A stretch of 32,695 nt of DNA from Candidatus Woesearchaeota archaeon (lineage in GTDB: Archaea > Nanobdellota > Nanobdellia > Woesearchaeales > GCA-2687795), in the NCBI GenBank assembly GCA_002687795.1, contig NZBG01000010.1, positions 1 through 32,695 on the forward strand. The letters are read 5' to 3'. A model generated the notes under the pieces. That model was not told the DNA's origin. It searched no databases and saw nothing but the letters and a program-made list of their open reading frames with translations. A program made the position numbers and the translations under genes. Shown piece after piece: positions 21,767 to 30,038 of the stretch (positions are counted from its first letter, which is position 1; every line of letters starts with the position of its first letter).

Positions 21767-22516
21767 ATGAATAAAACAAAGATAGCTATATCTATTGACC
21801 AGCCTTTGCTTGAGCTGATTGATTCAAAGGTGGATGGCTCTATTATCAGGAGCAGGAGCCAGGCTATTGAGTTCTTCCTGAGGAAAGGGATTGGTGAGCA
21901 GACTATCAAGGATGCTGTGTTATTAGTGCATAAGAAGGATTTTGGCATGCTGCTTGAGGAGTTCCAGGGGAGCAGGCTGATTGTGAAGCATCTGAAGTTC
22001 CTGATTGAGAACGGCATCAATAATGTTTATCTTGTTACACAGCCGAATGATAAGATCAATGAGATTAATAAGCTGATTTCCGGGCTTAAGGTAAAGGTGA
22101 ACTATGTTTATGAGAAGAATCCAAGGGGAACAGCTTCTGCTTTAAATCTTGTCAGGGATTATCTGAAGGAGAGCTTTGTGGTTATTAACGGGGATACTTA
22201 TAATGAGTTTAACCTAAGAAAGATGATGAATAAGCATGTTAAGTCTAATAAGGTTGCTACAATAGGGCTTATTACCAGCAAAGCGCCGCATAATTACAGC
22301 TCTGTTACGCTTGAAGGGGATAATGTGATTTTTTTCAAGGATAAGGAGAGGACAGAGTCTTTTATTATCAATGCGGGCATCTATATCTTTAAGCCTGATG
22401 TTTTTAATTATCTTAAGGATATCAGCTCATTGGAGAGAGAGGTTTTTCCAAATCTGACGCAGATTAATGAGCTGCAGGGCTATTTTACTTATGGAGTGTA
22501 TAAGCATTTTAGTTAG
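21767..22516 (+). CDS. Ribbon-helix-helix DNA-binding domain fused to a degenerate nucleotidyltransferase
   Basis: Residues 3-42 match a ribbon-helix-helix fold (KIAISIDQPLLELIDSKV, then IRSRSQAIEFFLRKG). Residues about 48-249 follow the sugar-nucleotide transferase (GlmU/RfbA-like) fold: VKHLKFLIENGINNVYLVTQ, KNPRGTASALNLV with the GTA motif at 121-123, FVVINGDTY with the metal-ligand Asp at 143, then FIINAGIYIFKPDVF. The Gly-rich GGxGTR loop and its Lys, expected near residues 52-70, are replaced by VHKKDFGMLLEEFQGSR. The domain may therefore bind but not turn over nucleotides. An AATATTTAAATATC element about 32 nt upstream is the likely promoter. A regulator sensing a nucleotide sugar is an attractive inference. 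Confidence 0.75.
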   Translation: MNKTKIAISIDQPLLELIDSKVDGSIIRSRSQAIEFFLRKGIGEQTIKDAVLLVHKKDFGMLLEEFQGSRLIVKHLKFLIENGINNVYLVTQPNDKINEINKLISGLKVKVNYVYEKNPRGTASALNLVRDYLKESFVVINGDTYNEFNLRKMMNKHVKSNKVATIGLITSKAPHNYSSVTLEGDNVIFFKDKERTESFIINAGIYIFKPDVFNYLKDISSLEREVFPNLTQINELQGYFTYGVYKHFS

Positions 22517-22525
22517 TATTCTTAT

Positions 22526-23398
22526 ATGAAGATGAAAAAATATATCAAAATTCTGATTATAATAATAATACTAATTATTATAACATTAATAGCAATAAAT
22601 GCAGAATATACGGGAAGTAAAGTAAAAAGCATAATTATTAGTTCTTCTGTTGATGATTCTCCTGGTGATGCACCTAAAAATACATTCCCATTGATATTAT
22701 TCCATGGATTCAATCCAACATATAGTCCGCGACTCTCAGAATTTATATTAAGAAGTATGCAGAATAAATTATCTCAGGATCTCGATTATAGGAATAAGGG
22801 ATTATTTACATCCGAAACAACATGCGCAGAGTTACGATATTCAAAGATTCCTATAATAATTCGGGCTACATACCTCAAACAATTCGAATTACTTGAGATT
22901 GAAGATTATAGTAAAAATGTTGATAAGATAATTTTAAAGGTTAAATACTGTACAGGAGCTGATAAAGTTGATGTTATTACATATTCTATGGGGGGTATTG
23001 TAGTTCGTTATTATATCAAGAATATCGATAATTCATCTATAAGAAGACTAATTCTGTTGGGAACTCCAAACCATGGAGGGCTTTATAATATTGGATGGTT
23101 TGCGAATTATCTCGTTGAAGATGGAAAATCAAGGATAAACCTAGATTTTATTGAGCTTTCAGAAAACCATGATTTTATGAAATCTTTGAATAGTGGAGAT
23201 GAAACTATTGGAGATATTGAATATTATACTATTGCAGGGGAGATTGATCAGAAAGGAGATGGCCTTATTTTATCTGAATCAGTTAGCTTGGATGGTGAAA
23301 ATGCTCATCTGGTTGTTCCATGCAGACATTCCCTAATGAATTTGCCCTTTATATGTCCTGATGCATACACGTTTATTAAAGAAGTGTTCAGCTCATAA
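22526..23398 (+). CDS. Membrane-anchored alpha/beta hydrolase, lipase-like
   Basis: An N-terminal uncleaved-looking helix (KYIKILIIIIILIIITLIAI) places the enzyme outside the cell. The oxyanion segment PLILFHGFNPTY is at about residues 56-67. The nucleophile elbow is VITYSMGGIVVRYY, with Ser near 154; the usual GxSxG has Thr at the first glycine. LLGTPNHGG follows, a GDGLILSES segment supplies the probable acid residue, and CRHSLM near 270 gives the His. This order fits triacylglycerol lipase/esterase families. The start may be 22526 or the Met two codons later; no SD is visible. The gene is visibly more A/T-rich than the genes on each side, which may mean recent acquisition. Confidence 0.8.
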   Translation: MKMKKYIKILIIIIILIIITLIAINAEYTGSKVKSIIISSSVDDSPGDAPKNTFPLILFHGFNPTYSPRLSEFILRSMQNKLSQDLDYRNKGLFTSETTCAELRYSKIPIIIRATYLKQFELLEIEDYSKNVDKIILKVKYCTGADKVDVITYSMGGIVVRYYIKNIDNSSIRRLILLGTPNHGGLYNIGWFANYLVEDGKSRINLDFIELSENHDFMKSLNSGDETIGDIEYYTIAGEIDQKGDGLILSESVSLDGENAHLVVPCRHSLMNLPFICPDAYTFIKEVFSS

Positions 23399-23486
23399 GC
23401 AAGATAATTGTATTCTTATAATCCTTATTTCCCAAACTATAGTTTGCAGAACAAAAATATTTATATATAGGTCATTCTAAGAAATT

Positions 23487-23531
23487 ACCACATATTGTGG
23501 TTTTCAATTATAATATGCACAATATGTTGTG
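23487..23531 (+). promoter_or_regulatory. Tandem palindromes resembling NrdR boxes
   Basis: ACCACATATTGTGGT (23487-23501) and CACAATATGTTGTG (23518-23531) are two dyads centred about 31 bp apart, three helical turns. The second, taken with its flanking bases, matches the bacterial NrdR-box consensus (ACACwATATATwGTGT) at most positions; the first has one base fewer. A TATAAT-like element (about 23508-23514) lies between them. NrdR binding here would block the operon that starts with nrdR itself. Confidence 0.6.
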
Positions 23532-23568
23532 GTTAACCTAAAGTAGTAAAAACTTATATTTTGCACAA

Positions 23569-24030
23569 ATGATCTGCCCTTACTGCCATAATGAAGATAC
23601 AAAAGTGCTGGATAAGAGAGAGACTGAGGATGAAAAGGTCACAAGGAGAAGGAGGGAATGCTTAAAGTGCGGGAAGAGGTTTACAACCTATGAAAGGATT
23701 GAAGACCTTAATTTAGTGGTTGTCAAGAAGGATGATAAAAGGGAGCAGTATGACAGGCAGAAGCTAAGGTCGGGAATCTTAAAGTCATGCGAGAAGCTTC
23801 CTATCCCAACAGAGAAGATTGATAAGCTGGTTGATGATATTGAGGCTGAGCTGAAAAGCAAGGCGACTAATGAGATTAAGAGCGTAGAGGTTGGCAATCT
23901 TGTTATAAAGAAGCTGAAAAAGCTCAATAAGGTTGCGTATATAAGGTTTGCATCTGTTTATCAGGAGTTTGCTGATTTGAAGGAGTTCGAGGAAGAGCTG
24001 CATAAGCTGCTGAAGAAAGGGAAGAGGTGA
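23569..24030 (+). CDS. nrdR: Transcriptional repressor NrdR
   Basis: ATP/dATP-sensing repressor of ribonucleotide reductase genes. Its N-terminal zinc ribbon has C3, C6, C31 and C34 (MICPYC, ECLKC), with the basic RRRRE stretch and GKRFTTYERIED that are diagnostic. An ATP-cone follows from about residue 49 (VVKKDDKREQYDRQKLRSGILKSC) to about 140. The length of 153 matches bacterial NrdR. The gene is separated from nrdD by nine bases, and its own final codons AGG TGA form the SD of nrdD. NrdR is nearly universal in bacteria but unusual in archaea, so acquisition from bacteria is likely. Two palindromes upstream suggest autoregulation. Confidence 0.95.
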   Translation: MICPYCHNEDTKVLDKRETEDEKVTRRRRECLKCGKRFTTYERIEDLNLVVVKKDDKREQYDRQKLRSGILKSCEKLPIPTEKIDKLVDDIEAELKSKATNEIKSVEVGNLVIKKLKKLNKVAYIRFASVYQEFADLKEFEEELHKLLKKGKR

Positions 24031-24039
24031 ATAGTATAA

Positions 24040-26163
24040 ATGATTAAGAATATCAGAAAACGGGATGGAAGGATTGTAGAGTTTACAGAAGAAAAAATTG
24101 TCAATGCAATCTTCAAGGCTGCTGAGTCTGTTGGCGGCCATGACAAAGAGACTGCTGAAAAGCTTGCGAATAAGGTTACAACCATCCTTGAATATAAGCA
24201 TGATAATAATGATACTCCTACTGTTGAAGAGCTTCAGGATGTTGTTGAAAGAGTGCTTATTAAGAGCGGCCATGCAAAGACTGCCAAAGCTTATATCTTA
24301 TATAGGAACCAGCATAAAAAGTTAAGGGAAGCAAAGTCAACCTTTATTGATGCTCAGAACACTATTAATTCTTATTTAAAGCAGGATGACTGGAGGGTTA
24401 AGGAGAACAGCAATGAAGCTTATTCCTTCTCAGGATTATTATTATACACTGCAGGCAAGGTTATGGCTCATTATAACCTTAATGAGATGTACACAGAGGA
24501 TATAAAGAATGCTCATGTTAATGGATATTTCCATATCCATGATCTGTCCCATGGGGTTATTGGCTATTGCGCGGGATGGAGCCTTAAGAACCTTTTGTTG
24601 AAAGGCTTTGGAGGCATACCTAATAAGGTTGACTGCAAGCCTGCAAAGCATATGGGCACTGTTGTGCATCAGATGGTTAATTATATTGGCTGCCTGCAGA
24701 TGGAGTTTGCGGGTGCGCAGGCATTCAGCTCTGTTGACACTTTATTATCTCCATTCGTGAAGACTGACAACTTAACTTATAAACAGGTAAAGCAGGCTGT
24801 GCAGCAATTGGTTTTTTCTTTGAATATCCCTTCAAGATGGGGAGCGCAGTATCCTTTTTCTAACCTTACTTTTGACTGGGTCCCGCCAAAGGATATGAAA
24901 GACCAGAAAGCCATAGTTGGCGGCAAGGAGCAGGATTTTACATATAGCGACTGCCAGGAAGAGATGAATATGATAAACAAGGCTTTCCTTGAGGTTATGA
25001 TTGAAGGGGATGCAAACGGCAGGACTTTCTCATTCCCTATTCCTACTTATAATCTTACTAAAGATTTTGACTGGAATAATGAGAACGCAAAGCTGCTTTT
25101 TGAGCTTACAGCCAAATACGGCACTCCTTATTTCCAGAATTATATTGGAAGTAACCTTGACCCTAGCTCAATAAGGGCTATGTGCTGCCGCCTTAATCTT
25201 GACCAGAACGAGCTTATGAACAGGCCCGGAAGCATGTGGGGTCCTGGAGATAGTACAGGTTCTATAGGCGTTGTCACAATAAATGTCAACAGGCTTGCAT
25301 ATGAAGCTAAGAACCAGGAAGAGTTCTTTGCAAGAATAAAGCATTATATGATTCTTGCGAAAGAATCTCTTGAGATAAAGAGAGAGGTTGTTGAAAGAAA
25401 TCTTAAGAACGGCTTGATGCCTTACACCAAGGGTTATTTAGGAACTTTTAAGAACCATTTCTCCACAATTGGATTGTGCGGCATGAACGAAGCAAGCCTT
25501 AACCTTATAGGAAAGGATATCAGCACAGAGGAAGGCAAGGAATTAACAATAAACACCTTAAAGTCCATGAGGGATACCATAAAAGAGCTCCAGGCAGAGA
25601 CAGGTAACCTGTATAATCTTGAGGCAACGCCTGCAGAATCCACAGCTTACAGGCTTGCAAAGTTTGACAAGAAGTTCCATCCTGACATCATTACTGCAGG
25701 AGAGGATGCGCCCTATCTTACTAATTCCACACACCTTCCTGTTGGTCTTACAGATAACGCGATTGAAGCTATAGAGCACCAGAATGATATCCAGCCGTTG
25801 TATACTGGGGGCACAATTTTCCATACTTTCCTTGGTGAGAAGATGTGCTCAGGAGAGAGCTGTAAAAGGCTTGTTAAGAAGATAGCCCATAATACAAGGC
25901 TGCCTTATTTTTCAATAACACCTACCTTCAGTGTTTGCAAAACGCATGGCTATATTAAGGGCAAAGAACTTAACTGCCCTGAGTGCGGAGAGGAGACTGA
26001 GGTGTTCTCAAGGATAGTGGGTTATTACAGGCCTATAAAGAACTGGAATATTGGTAAGAAGGAAGAGTTCAAGGACAGAAAGGAGTATCTGGAAAAGAAG
26101 TCATTGGAACATCCCTTTAAGACAGAATTGTCAAGTTTTGCTCAAAATGATCAAAAGCTATAA
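24040..26163 (+). CDS. nrdD: Anaerobic (class III) ribonucleoside-triphosphate reductase
   Basis: Reduces NTPs to dNTPs using an oxygen-sensitive glycyl radical. The N-terminal ATP-cone (residues 1-95, starting IRKRDGRIVEFTEEKIVNAI) gives dATP inhibition. The reductase barrel follows, including NGYFHIHDLSHG and RAMCCRLNLDQ. Near the C-terminus a zinc site is formed by C633 with H636 and C646/C649 (CKTHGY, CPECG). The radical motif RIVGYYRPIKNWN puts the radical on G661. The length of 707 is normal. GAGGTGA at the end of nrdR is its SD. It is the central gene of an nrdR-nrdD-thioredoxin-nrdG unit, indicating anaerobic dNTP synthesis. Confidence 0.97.
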   Translation: MIKNIRKRDGRIVEFTEEKIVNAIFKAAESVGGHDKETAEKLANKVTTILEYKHDNNDTPTVEELQDVVERVLIKSGHAKTAKAYILYRNQHKKLREAKSTFIDAQNTINSYLKQDDWRVKENSNEAYSFSGLLLYTAGKVMAHYNLNEMYTEDIKNAHVNGYFHIHDLSHGVIGYCAGWSLKNLLLKGFGGIPNKVDCKPAKHMGTVVHQMVNYIGCLQMEFAGAQAFSSVDTLLSPFVKTDNLTYKQVKQAVQQLVFSLNIPSRWGAQYPFSNLTFDWVPPKDMKDQKAIVGGKEQDFTYSDCQEEMNMINKAFLEVMIEGDANGRTFSFPIPTYNLTKDFDWNNENAKLLFELTAKYGTPYFQNYIGSNLDPSSIRAMCCRLNLDQNELMNRPGSMWGPGDSTGSIGVVTINVNRLAYEAKNQEEFFARIKHYMILAKESLEIKREVVERNLKNGLMPYTKGYLGTFKNHFSTIGLCGMNEASLNLIGKDISTEEGKELTINTLKSMRDTIKELQAETGNLYNLEATPAESTAYRLAKFDKKFHPDIITAGEDAPYLTNSTHLPVGLTDNAIEAIEHQNDIQPLYTGGTIFHTFLGEKMCSGESCKRLVKKIAHNTRLPYFSITPTFSVCKTHGYIKGKELNCPECGEETEVFSRIVGYYRPIKNWNIGKKEEFKDRKEYLEKKSLEHPFKTELSSFAQNDQKL

Positions 26164-26416
26164 GCTGTTTTTCACGCCAATGTGCCCTAACTGCCCTTCT
26201 GTTAAGGAGTTTATGAAAACTCAGGGCATGGAAGGCAAAGAGATTGATGCAACCTCTGATGAAGGCATAGAGGAGGCAAGGAAGTATGAGGTTATGAGTG
26301 TGCCGACTGTTTTGTTTTTTGATGAGAAAGGAGAATTAATAGGGAGAGCGAATAACATAGAGGAAGTAAAAAGGCTGATTGAGAATAAGAGCTTGGCAGA
26401 TGTTGGAAAGGCTTAA
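26147..26416 (+). CDS. Thioredoxin/glutaredoxin-like protein, CPNC active site
   Basis: An 89-residue thioredoxin-fold protein and probable electron donor for the reductase. It starts IKSYKLFFTPMCPNCPSVKEF, with redox Cys 13 and 16, followed by the cis-Pro segment SVPTVLFFDEKGELIG and a last helix EEVKRLIEN. The ATG at 26147 lies inside the end of nrdD (17-bp overlap) and the fold begins exactly there. An earlier in-frame start would add 32 residues translated from nrdD sequence and is rejected. No SD is present, so coupling to nrdD translation is likely. Context argues for a NrdH-like role, possibly with NrdD directly. Confidence 0.88.
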   Translation: MIKSYKLFFTPMCPNCPSVKEFMKTQGMEGKEIDATSDEGIEEARKYEVMSVPTVLFFDEKGELIGRANNIEEVKRLIENKSLADVGKA

Positions 26417-26441
26417 AAGTTATTTCAGTTTCTTTGTACAA

Positions 26442-27137
26442 ATGTTAAACATAAAAGGCTTCCAGAAGACTTCTTTAATAGATTACCCTGATAAGGTTTC
26501 TTCAATCATATTTCTCTCTGGATGCAATATGAGATGCCCTTACTGCCAGAATAGGGATTTGGTGGTTAATCATGAGAAATTGCCTGATATTGAGGAAAAG
26601 GATGTGCTTGATTATCTTAAGGCCAAGAGTAAATGGCTGGATGGGGTTGTGATTACAGGTGGTGAGCCCTCGCTTCATGATGGTTTAAAGGAGTTCATTA
26701 GGAAGGTAAAACAGCTAAACTTCCTTGTAAAGCTTGATACAAATGGCACTAATCCTGGGGTATTAAAAGAATTAGTTGATGAGAATCTGCTGGATTATGT
26801 TGCTATGGATATAAAAGCGCCTTTGGAGAGATATGATGAGGTTGCTAAGGTGAAGATAAACAAAGAAGATGTACAGAGGAGTGTGGATATTATCAGGAGT
26901 TCTGATGTTGATTATGAGTTCAGGATGACCTGCACGCCTTCCTTAATTAAGAAAGAGGATATCATTAAGATAAGAGAATGGCTTAAGGGAAGTAAAAGGT
27001 TCATTTTCCAGCAGTTTAGCAATAAGACAACGCTTGATAAGAGTTTTGAGAAGGAAAAGGCTTATTCTAAGGAAAAGCTAAACATGTTTAAAGATATGCT
27101 AAAAGCTGATATAGAACATACTGAAGTGAGAGCTTAA
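26442..27137 (+). CDS. nrdG: Anaerobic ribonucleotide reductase activating protein (radical SAM)
   Basis: Generates the glycyl radical on NrdD from S-adenosylmethionine. The radical-SAM Cys triplet is C28, C32 and C35 in SGCNMRCPYCQN, preceded by the family opening GFQKTSLIDYPDKVSSIIF. GVVITGGEPSLH carries the GGE motif binding SAM, and KLDTNGTNP follows. The length is 231 residues, close to PflA-like NrdG proteins. The Met at 26442 is preferred over Met at 26400 and an earlier TTG because the family begins with this motif and the earlier starts overlap the preceding gene. It is the last gene of the nrd operon and overlaps the PfkB kinase stop by 4 bp convergently. Confidence 0.93.
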   Translation: MLNIKGFQKTSLIDYPDKVSSIIFLSGCNMRCPYCQNRDLVVNHEKLPDIEEKDVLDYLKAKSKWLDGVVITGGEPSLHDGLKEFIRKVKQLNFLVKLDTNGTNPGVLKELVDENLLDYVAMDIKAPLERYDEVAKVKINKEDVQRSVDIIRSSDVDYEFRMTCTPSLIKKEDIIKIREWLKGSKRFIFQQFSNKTTLDKSFEKEKAYSKEKLNMFKDMLKADIEHTEVRA

Positions 27138-28093
27138 CTCCTACTTATCTTCCCAGGCTTTCTTTTTATAATCCTCATTGCTTCATTCAATGTTAGCAGC
27201 TTGTTCTTAGTGCCATAATGTGTTATCACTGACTCTGCTTCCGCTAATCCAAGCTGGAGTGCAAATTCAATGTCATTCTTTCTTATGACCCCAGCTAAGA
27301 ACCCTGCTCCAAAGCTATCACCCGCGCCGGTTGCTTCAAGAACCTTAACCCCATGCGGCTTTAGGAAATAATTATCTTTCCCATCATAAGCATAAACTCC
27401 ATGCTTTCCATCAGTTATTACAACAATCTCAGGCCCTTTTTTATGCAAATCATGGAGAAGGCTGCTTATAGATTTTTTATTAATAAGCAAACCAGCCTCT
27501 TCTTTGTTTAGAACAAGTATATTGGTTCTAGTCAAGATACTCCTGATATACCCCACGCCTTTCCTTGCTAAGTAAGAGCTTGGATTAAACAATATCTTTA
27601 TGCCCTTTTTCTCTGCAAAAACAGCTAATTTCTTTTGTGTTTCAAAGGATTTCCCCATCATTGATGAGAAATAGAACCATTTTGTTCTTAGCTTGCTTTT
27701 TATGATATCAGAGTATAATAGGTCATCATTAGAGCCTTTAAAAGCAAGGATTGTTCTGTCATGCCCTTTTGCATCAAGTATTACAGAGAAGCCTGTTCTT
27801 GTGTTTTCCCTTGATATTAAAGAAAGGTTAACATTCTCCTTTTTTAATAAAGCAATAATTCTCTGGCTGTTTGTTCCCATACCAATCTTCCCAATGTAAC
27901 CTGTTCTAAAGCCAAGCCTTGAGAACGCAACTGCGCTGTTTGTGCCTCCCCCGCCTATGTCAAACTTCAGCTCTTTGATAAGAATCTTGCTGCCGAATGG
28001 CACATGTACCCTTTTTTTGCCTATGAAAAGCTTGTTCTCTGTATTAACAAAGGCGTCAACTGTTGCAGAGCCTACAGTGATTATATCATACAT
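27134..28093 (-). CDS. PfkB/ribokinase-family sugar or nucleoside kinase
   Basis: ATP-dependent kinase of the ribokinase fold. The opening strand is YDIITVGSATVDAFV. The substrate-binding GGGGTNSAVAFSRLG is PfkB signature 1. VLEATGAGDSFGAGFLAGV holds the anion hole and the catalytic Asp of signature 2 (DTxGAGD, here E-A-T-G-A-G-D). VVITDGKHGVYAY is the ATP-site strand. At 319 residues it fits archaeal nucleoside kinases such as the MJ0406 type, but substrate cannot be read from motifs alone. The Met at 28093 is chosen over one seven codons upstream: it matches the family start, and a GCTTTTTAACT element is centred 27 nt before it, so the mRNA is leaderless. Confidence 0.92.
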   Translation of the reverse strand: MYDIITVGSATVDAFVNTENKLFIGKKRVHVPFGSKILIKELKFDIGGGGTNSAVAFSRLGFRTGYIGKIGMGTNSQRIIALLKKENVNLSLISRENTRTGFSVILDAKGHDRTILAFKGSNDDLLYSDIIKSKLRTKWFYFSSMMGKSFETQKKLAVFAEKKGIKILFNPSSYLARKGVGYIRSILTRTNILVLNKEEAGLLINKKSISSLLHDLHKKGPEIVVITDGKHGVYAYDGKDNYFLKPHGVKVLEATGAGDSFGAGFLAGVIRKNDIEFALQLGLAEAESVITHYGTKNKLLTLNEAMRIIKRKPGKISRS

Positions 28094-28151
28094 AAGACTA
28101 GATTTAGTAAACATTAGTTAAAAAGCTTTATTTTAACTTTAGGATAGTAAT

Positions 28152-28640
28152 TTAAATTCCTCTTGGCATCCTTGGCTGGTAAGGCTTGAATATTGGCTTT
28201 TTCTTCATTTTTATCTGCGCAAGGTTAACCTTCTTTTTGCTTACCATGTTTTTGATATAATCAAGGTCCTCTTTTATTGCCTGTATCTCCCTTTCAGCTT
28301 TCCTGTTTATATGGTAATCATATTCCGCTCTTACCCTGTCCCTTTCAGTCTGCCTGTTCTGGCTCATAAGGATAACTGGAGCCTGGTAGGCTGCTAAACC
28401 TGAGAGAACGAAGTTAAGCAGTATAAAAGGATATGGATCCCATCTGTTGAGCACCATATAAACATTTAACATTACCCATATCATCAGGAAAATTGATAAG
28501 CCTATAATAAAGCCCCAGCTTCCAACCCACTTGGTAACAGAGTCAGCAGATTTCTGGCCAAATGTTGGCTTTGTCTTCAGGACTGGATGAGAGCTGTTTT
28601 TCTTGTGGAATAAGCGAGAATTATTTTTTTTATTATTCAT
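28152..28640 (-). CDS. DUF1003 family membrane protein
   Basis: A basic N-terminal tail is followed by a conserved core: SVTKWVGSWGFIIGLSIFLMIWV and YPFILLNFVLSGLAAYQAPVILM are two membrane helices, with the WDPYPFILLN turn and QNRQTERDRVRAEYDYHINRKAE typical of DUF1003. The cytoplasmic C-terminal region is helical, then basic and proline-rich. The biochemical role of DUF1003 is not known. A TTATATATAAT element centred 27 nt upstream indicates a leaderless mRNA. It diverges from the 28731 operon, sharing a 90-bp promoter region. Confidence 0.9.
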   Translation of the reverse strand: MNNKKNNSRLFHKKNSSHPVLKTKPTFGQKSADSVTKWVGSWGFIIGLSIFLMIWVMLNVYMVLNRWDPYPFILLNFVLSGLAAYQAPVILMSQNRQTERDRVRAEYDYHINRKAEREIQAIKEDLDYIKNMVSKKKVNLAQIKMKKKPIFKPYQPRMPRGI

Positions 28641-28730
28641 GATGCAAACCTTAGGTTATATTATATATAAAGGTTTTTAATTTGCTAACAACAATAAACT
28701 TTATATATACATTCTTTTATTAACAGCAGT

Positions 28731-29642
28731 ATGCTTGACATTAATAAAGAGCTTGAGTCAAACCCTGTGATTCTGTCAATCTTCTCTTCCAGTTATTATA
28801 ATGAGTCTATAGGAGAGCTGATGAAGAATATACAGACAAAGAGGGTCTGTTATGTTACATTAAATAAGACAACAAATTCTTTGATGAAGAAGTTCAAGTC
28901 AGAGGGTATTAAGACTGATAAGGTCTTTTTTATTGATGCGGTTACATCGTATATAACTCCAAACCAAACGTATGATAATTCTATTATGGTTTCATCTCCC
29001 AGCGCATTGACAGAGATATCTATAGCTATCAGCGAGGCGTTGAGGTCAGAGGCGTTTGATGTTATTGTTTTTGACTCTTTGTCAACCCTTAATGTTTATA
29101 GCAGCGTGCTTAAGAGGGCTGGGAAGTTTACATTCTATATTATCAATAAGATAAAATCACAGAAGAATAAGGGGATTTTTACATGCATTGAGGAGGATGA
29201 GAAAACTGATTTAATAAAAGAATCGTTTATGTTTGTTGATAAGGTTATAAGGTTCAGGAATGAGAGCAGGGAGCACCAGAGCACCATGCTTGCTTATACC
29301 TTTGCTATATTGCTGCTGGGGCTGTCTTCTCTTCTTATCATAAAGCCTAATATAACAGGCATGGTAATCGGAGATAACATGGTTCCTGCCTCTGCAAATA
29401 GCTTTCTCCTGCCCTTTTTTGTTGGGATGTTCCTGCTGGCAGGCATAATTATCTATAAGAAGATGCGCTTTTCCAAGCAGGAGGAGGTTTTTGTCCCGGA
29501 AGGAAGCGCTTACAGGAAAAAACTCTCTAAGAAGAAGCCGTCTTTCAAGAAGGAGACAGGCTCTGTTAAGCTGAGGAAAAGCTTTAGGAATAAGATATAT
29601 AACTGGTTTAAGAAAACGGAAAAACCCTTGCCTAAATCATAA
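28731..29642 (+). CDS. RecA/KaiC-like domain without Walker A, fused to two membrane helices
   Basis: Residues 1-180 follow an archaeal RecA/KaiC-like layout: VILSIFSSSYY, KRVCYVTLNKTTNSLMKKF, VFFIDAVTS, and FDVIVFDSLSTLNVY in the position of Walker B. No GxxGxGKT loop is present, so it is probably a degenerate, possibly non-hydrolysing domain. Two helices follow (AYTFAILLLGLSSLLII and SFLLPFFVGMFLLAGIII), with the short outside loop NITGMVIGDNMVPASANS between them. A very basic tail (KKLSKKKPSFKKE) ends the protein. CTTTATATATAC is centred 28 nt upstream (leaderless). It is first in an operon with two small membrane proteins, and membrane-linked signalling or DNA tethering is conceivable. 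Confidence 0.7.
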   Translation: MLDINKELESNPVILSIFSSSYYNESIGELMKNIQTKRVCYVTLNKTTNSLMKKFKSEGIKTDKVFFIDAVTSYITPNQTYDNSIMVSSPSALTEISIAISEALRSEAFDVIVFDSLSTLNVYSSVLKRAGKFTFYIINKIKSQKNKGIFTCIEEDEKTDLIKESFMFVDKVIRFRNESREHQSTMLAYTFAILLLGLSSLLIIKPNITGMVIGDNMVPASANSFLLPFFVGMFLLAGIIIYKKMRFSKQEEVFVPEGSAYRKKLSKKKPSFKKETGSVKLRKSFRNKIYNWFKKTEKPLPKS

Positions 29643-29660
29643 AAAAAGAGGTGAATTAAA

Positions 29661-30038
29661 ATACCGGAAGAGTACTATATATTCCTGCTGAAGATAGTTT
29701 TTGTGATAGTATTAATAATCTTTACCATGTACTATCGGCTGAAGGCTATGAGGATTCTTGAGCTTTTGATTAACGAAATAGGCAAAAAGACAAAGCTTAT
29801 TAAAAAAGATGAAATAAAAAAAGGGCTTATAAGCTCCCAGTATTCATTAGGCTTTGCATTGGTTACCATTTCATGGCTGATGTATATAAGGCTGTTTAAG
29901 CTGCCTTACCTATGGGCGGATATCGTAACGCTGATTGGGTTTTTGCTTTTCTCTGTTTATGCGTTTGAGCTTTACAGGCATTTTAAGAAAGCTATTTATC
30001 TTAAAAAATATGCGGAGAACACCAAAAGCAAAAGATGA
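29661..30038 (+). CDS. Small membrane protein with apparent ATA start
   Basis: A protein of about 125 residues. The hydrophobic N-terminus YYIFLLKIVFVIVLIIFTMYY is followed by a charged helix (INEIGKKTKLIKKDEIKKG) and two further spans (LGFALVTISWLMYIRLF, LWADIVTLIGFLLFSVYAF). The GAGGTGA SD at 29648-29654, part of the previous gene's tail, is followed 6 nt later by ATA at 29661, not ATG. The protein from there (IPEEYYIFLLK) looks genuine. The first conventional in-frame starts, GTG 29703 and ATG 29730, have no SD and remove most of the first helix. So ATA initiation or a mutated start is indicated. It overlaps the next gene by ATGA. Confidence 0.6.
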   Translation: MPEEYYIFLLKIVFVIVLIIFTMYYRLKAMRILELLINEIGKKTKLIKKDEIKKGLISSQYSLGFALVTISWLMYIRLFKLPYLWADIVTLIGFLLFSVYAFELYRHFKKAIYLKKYAENTKSKR

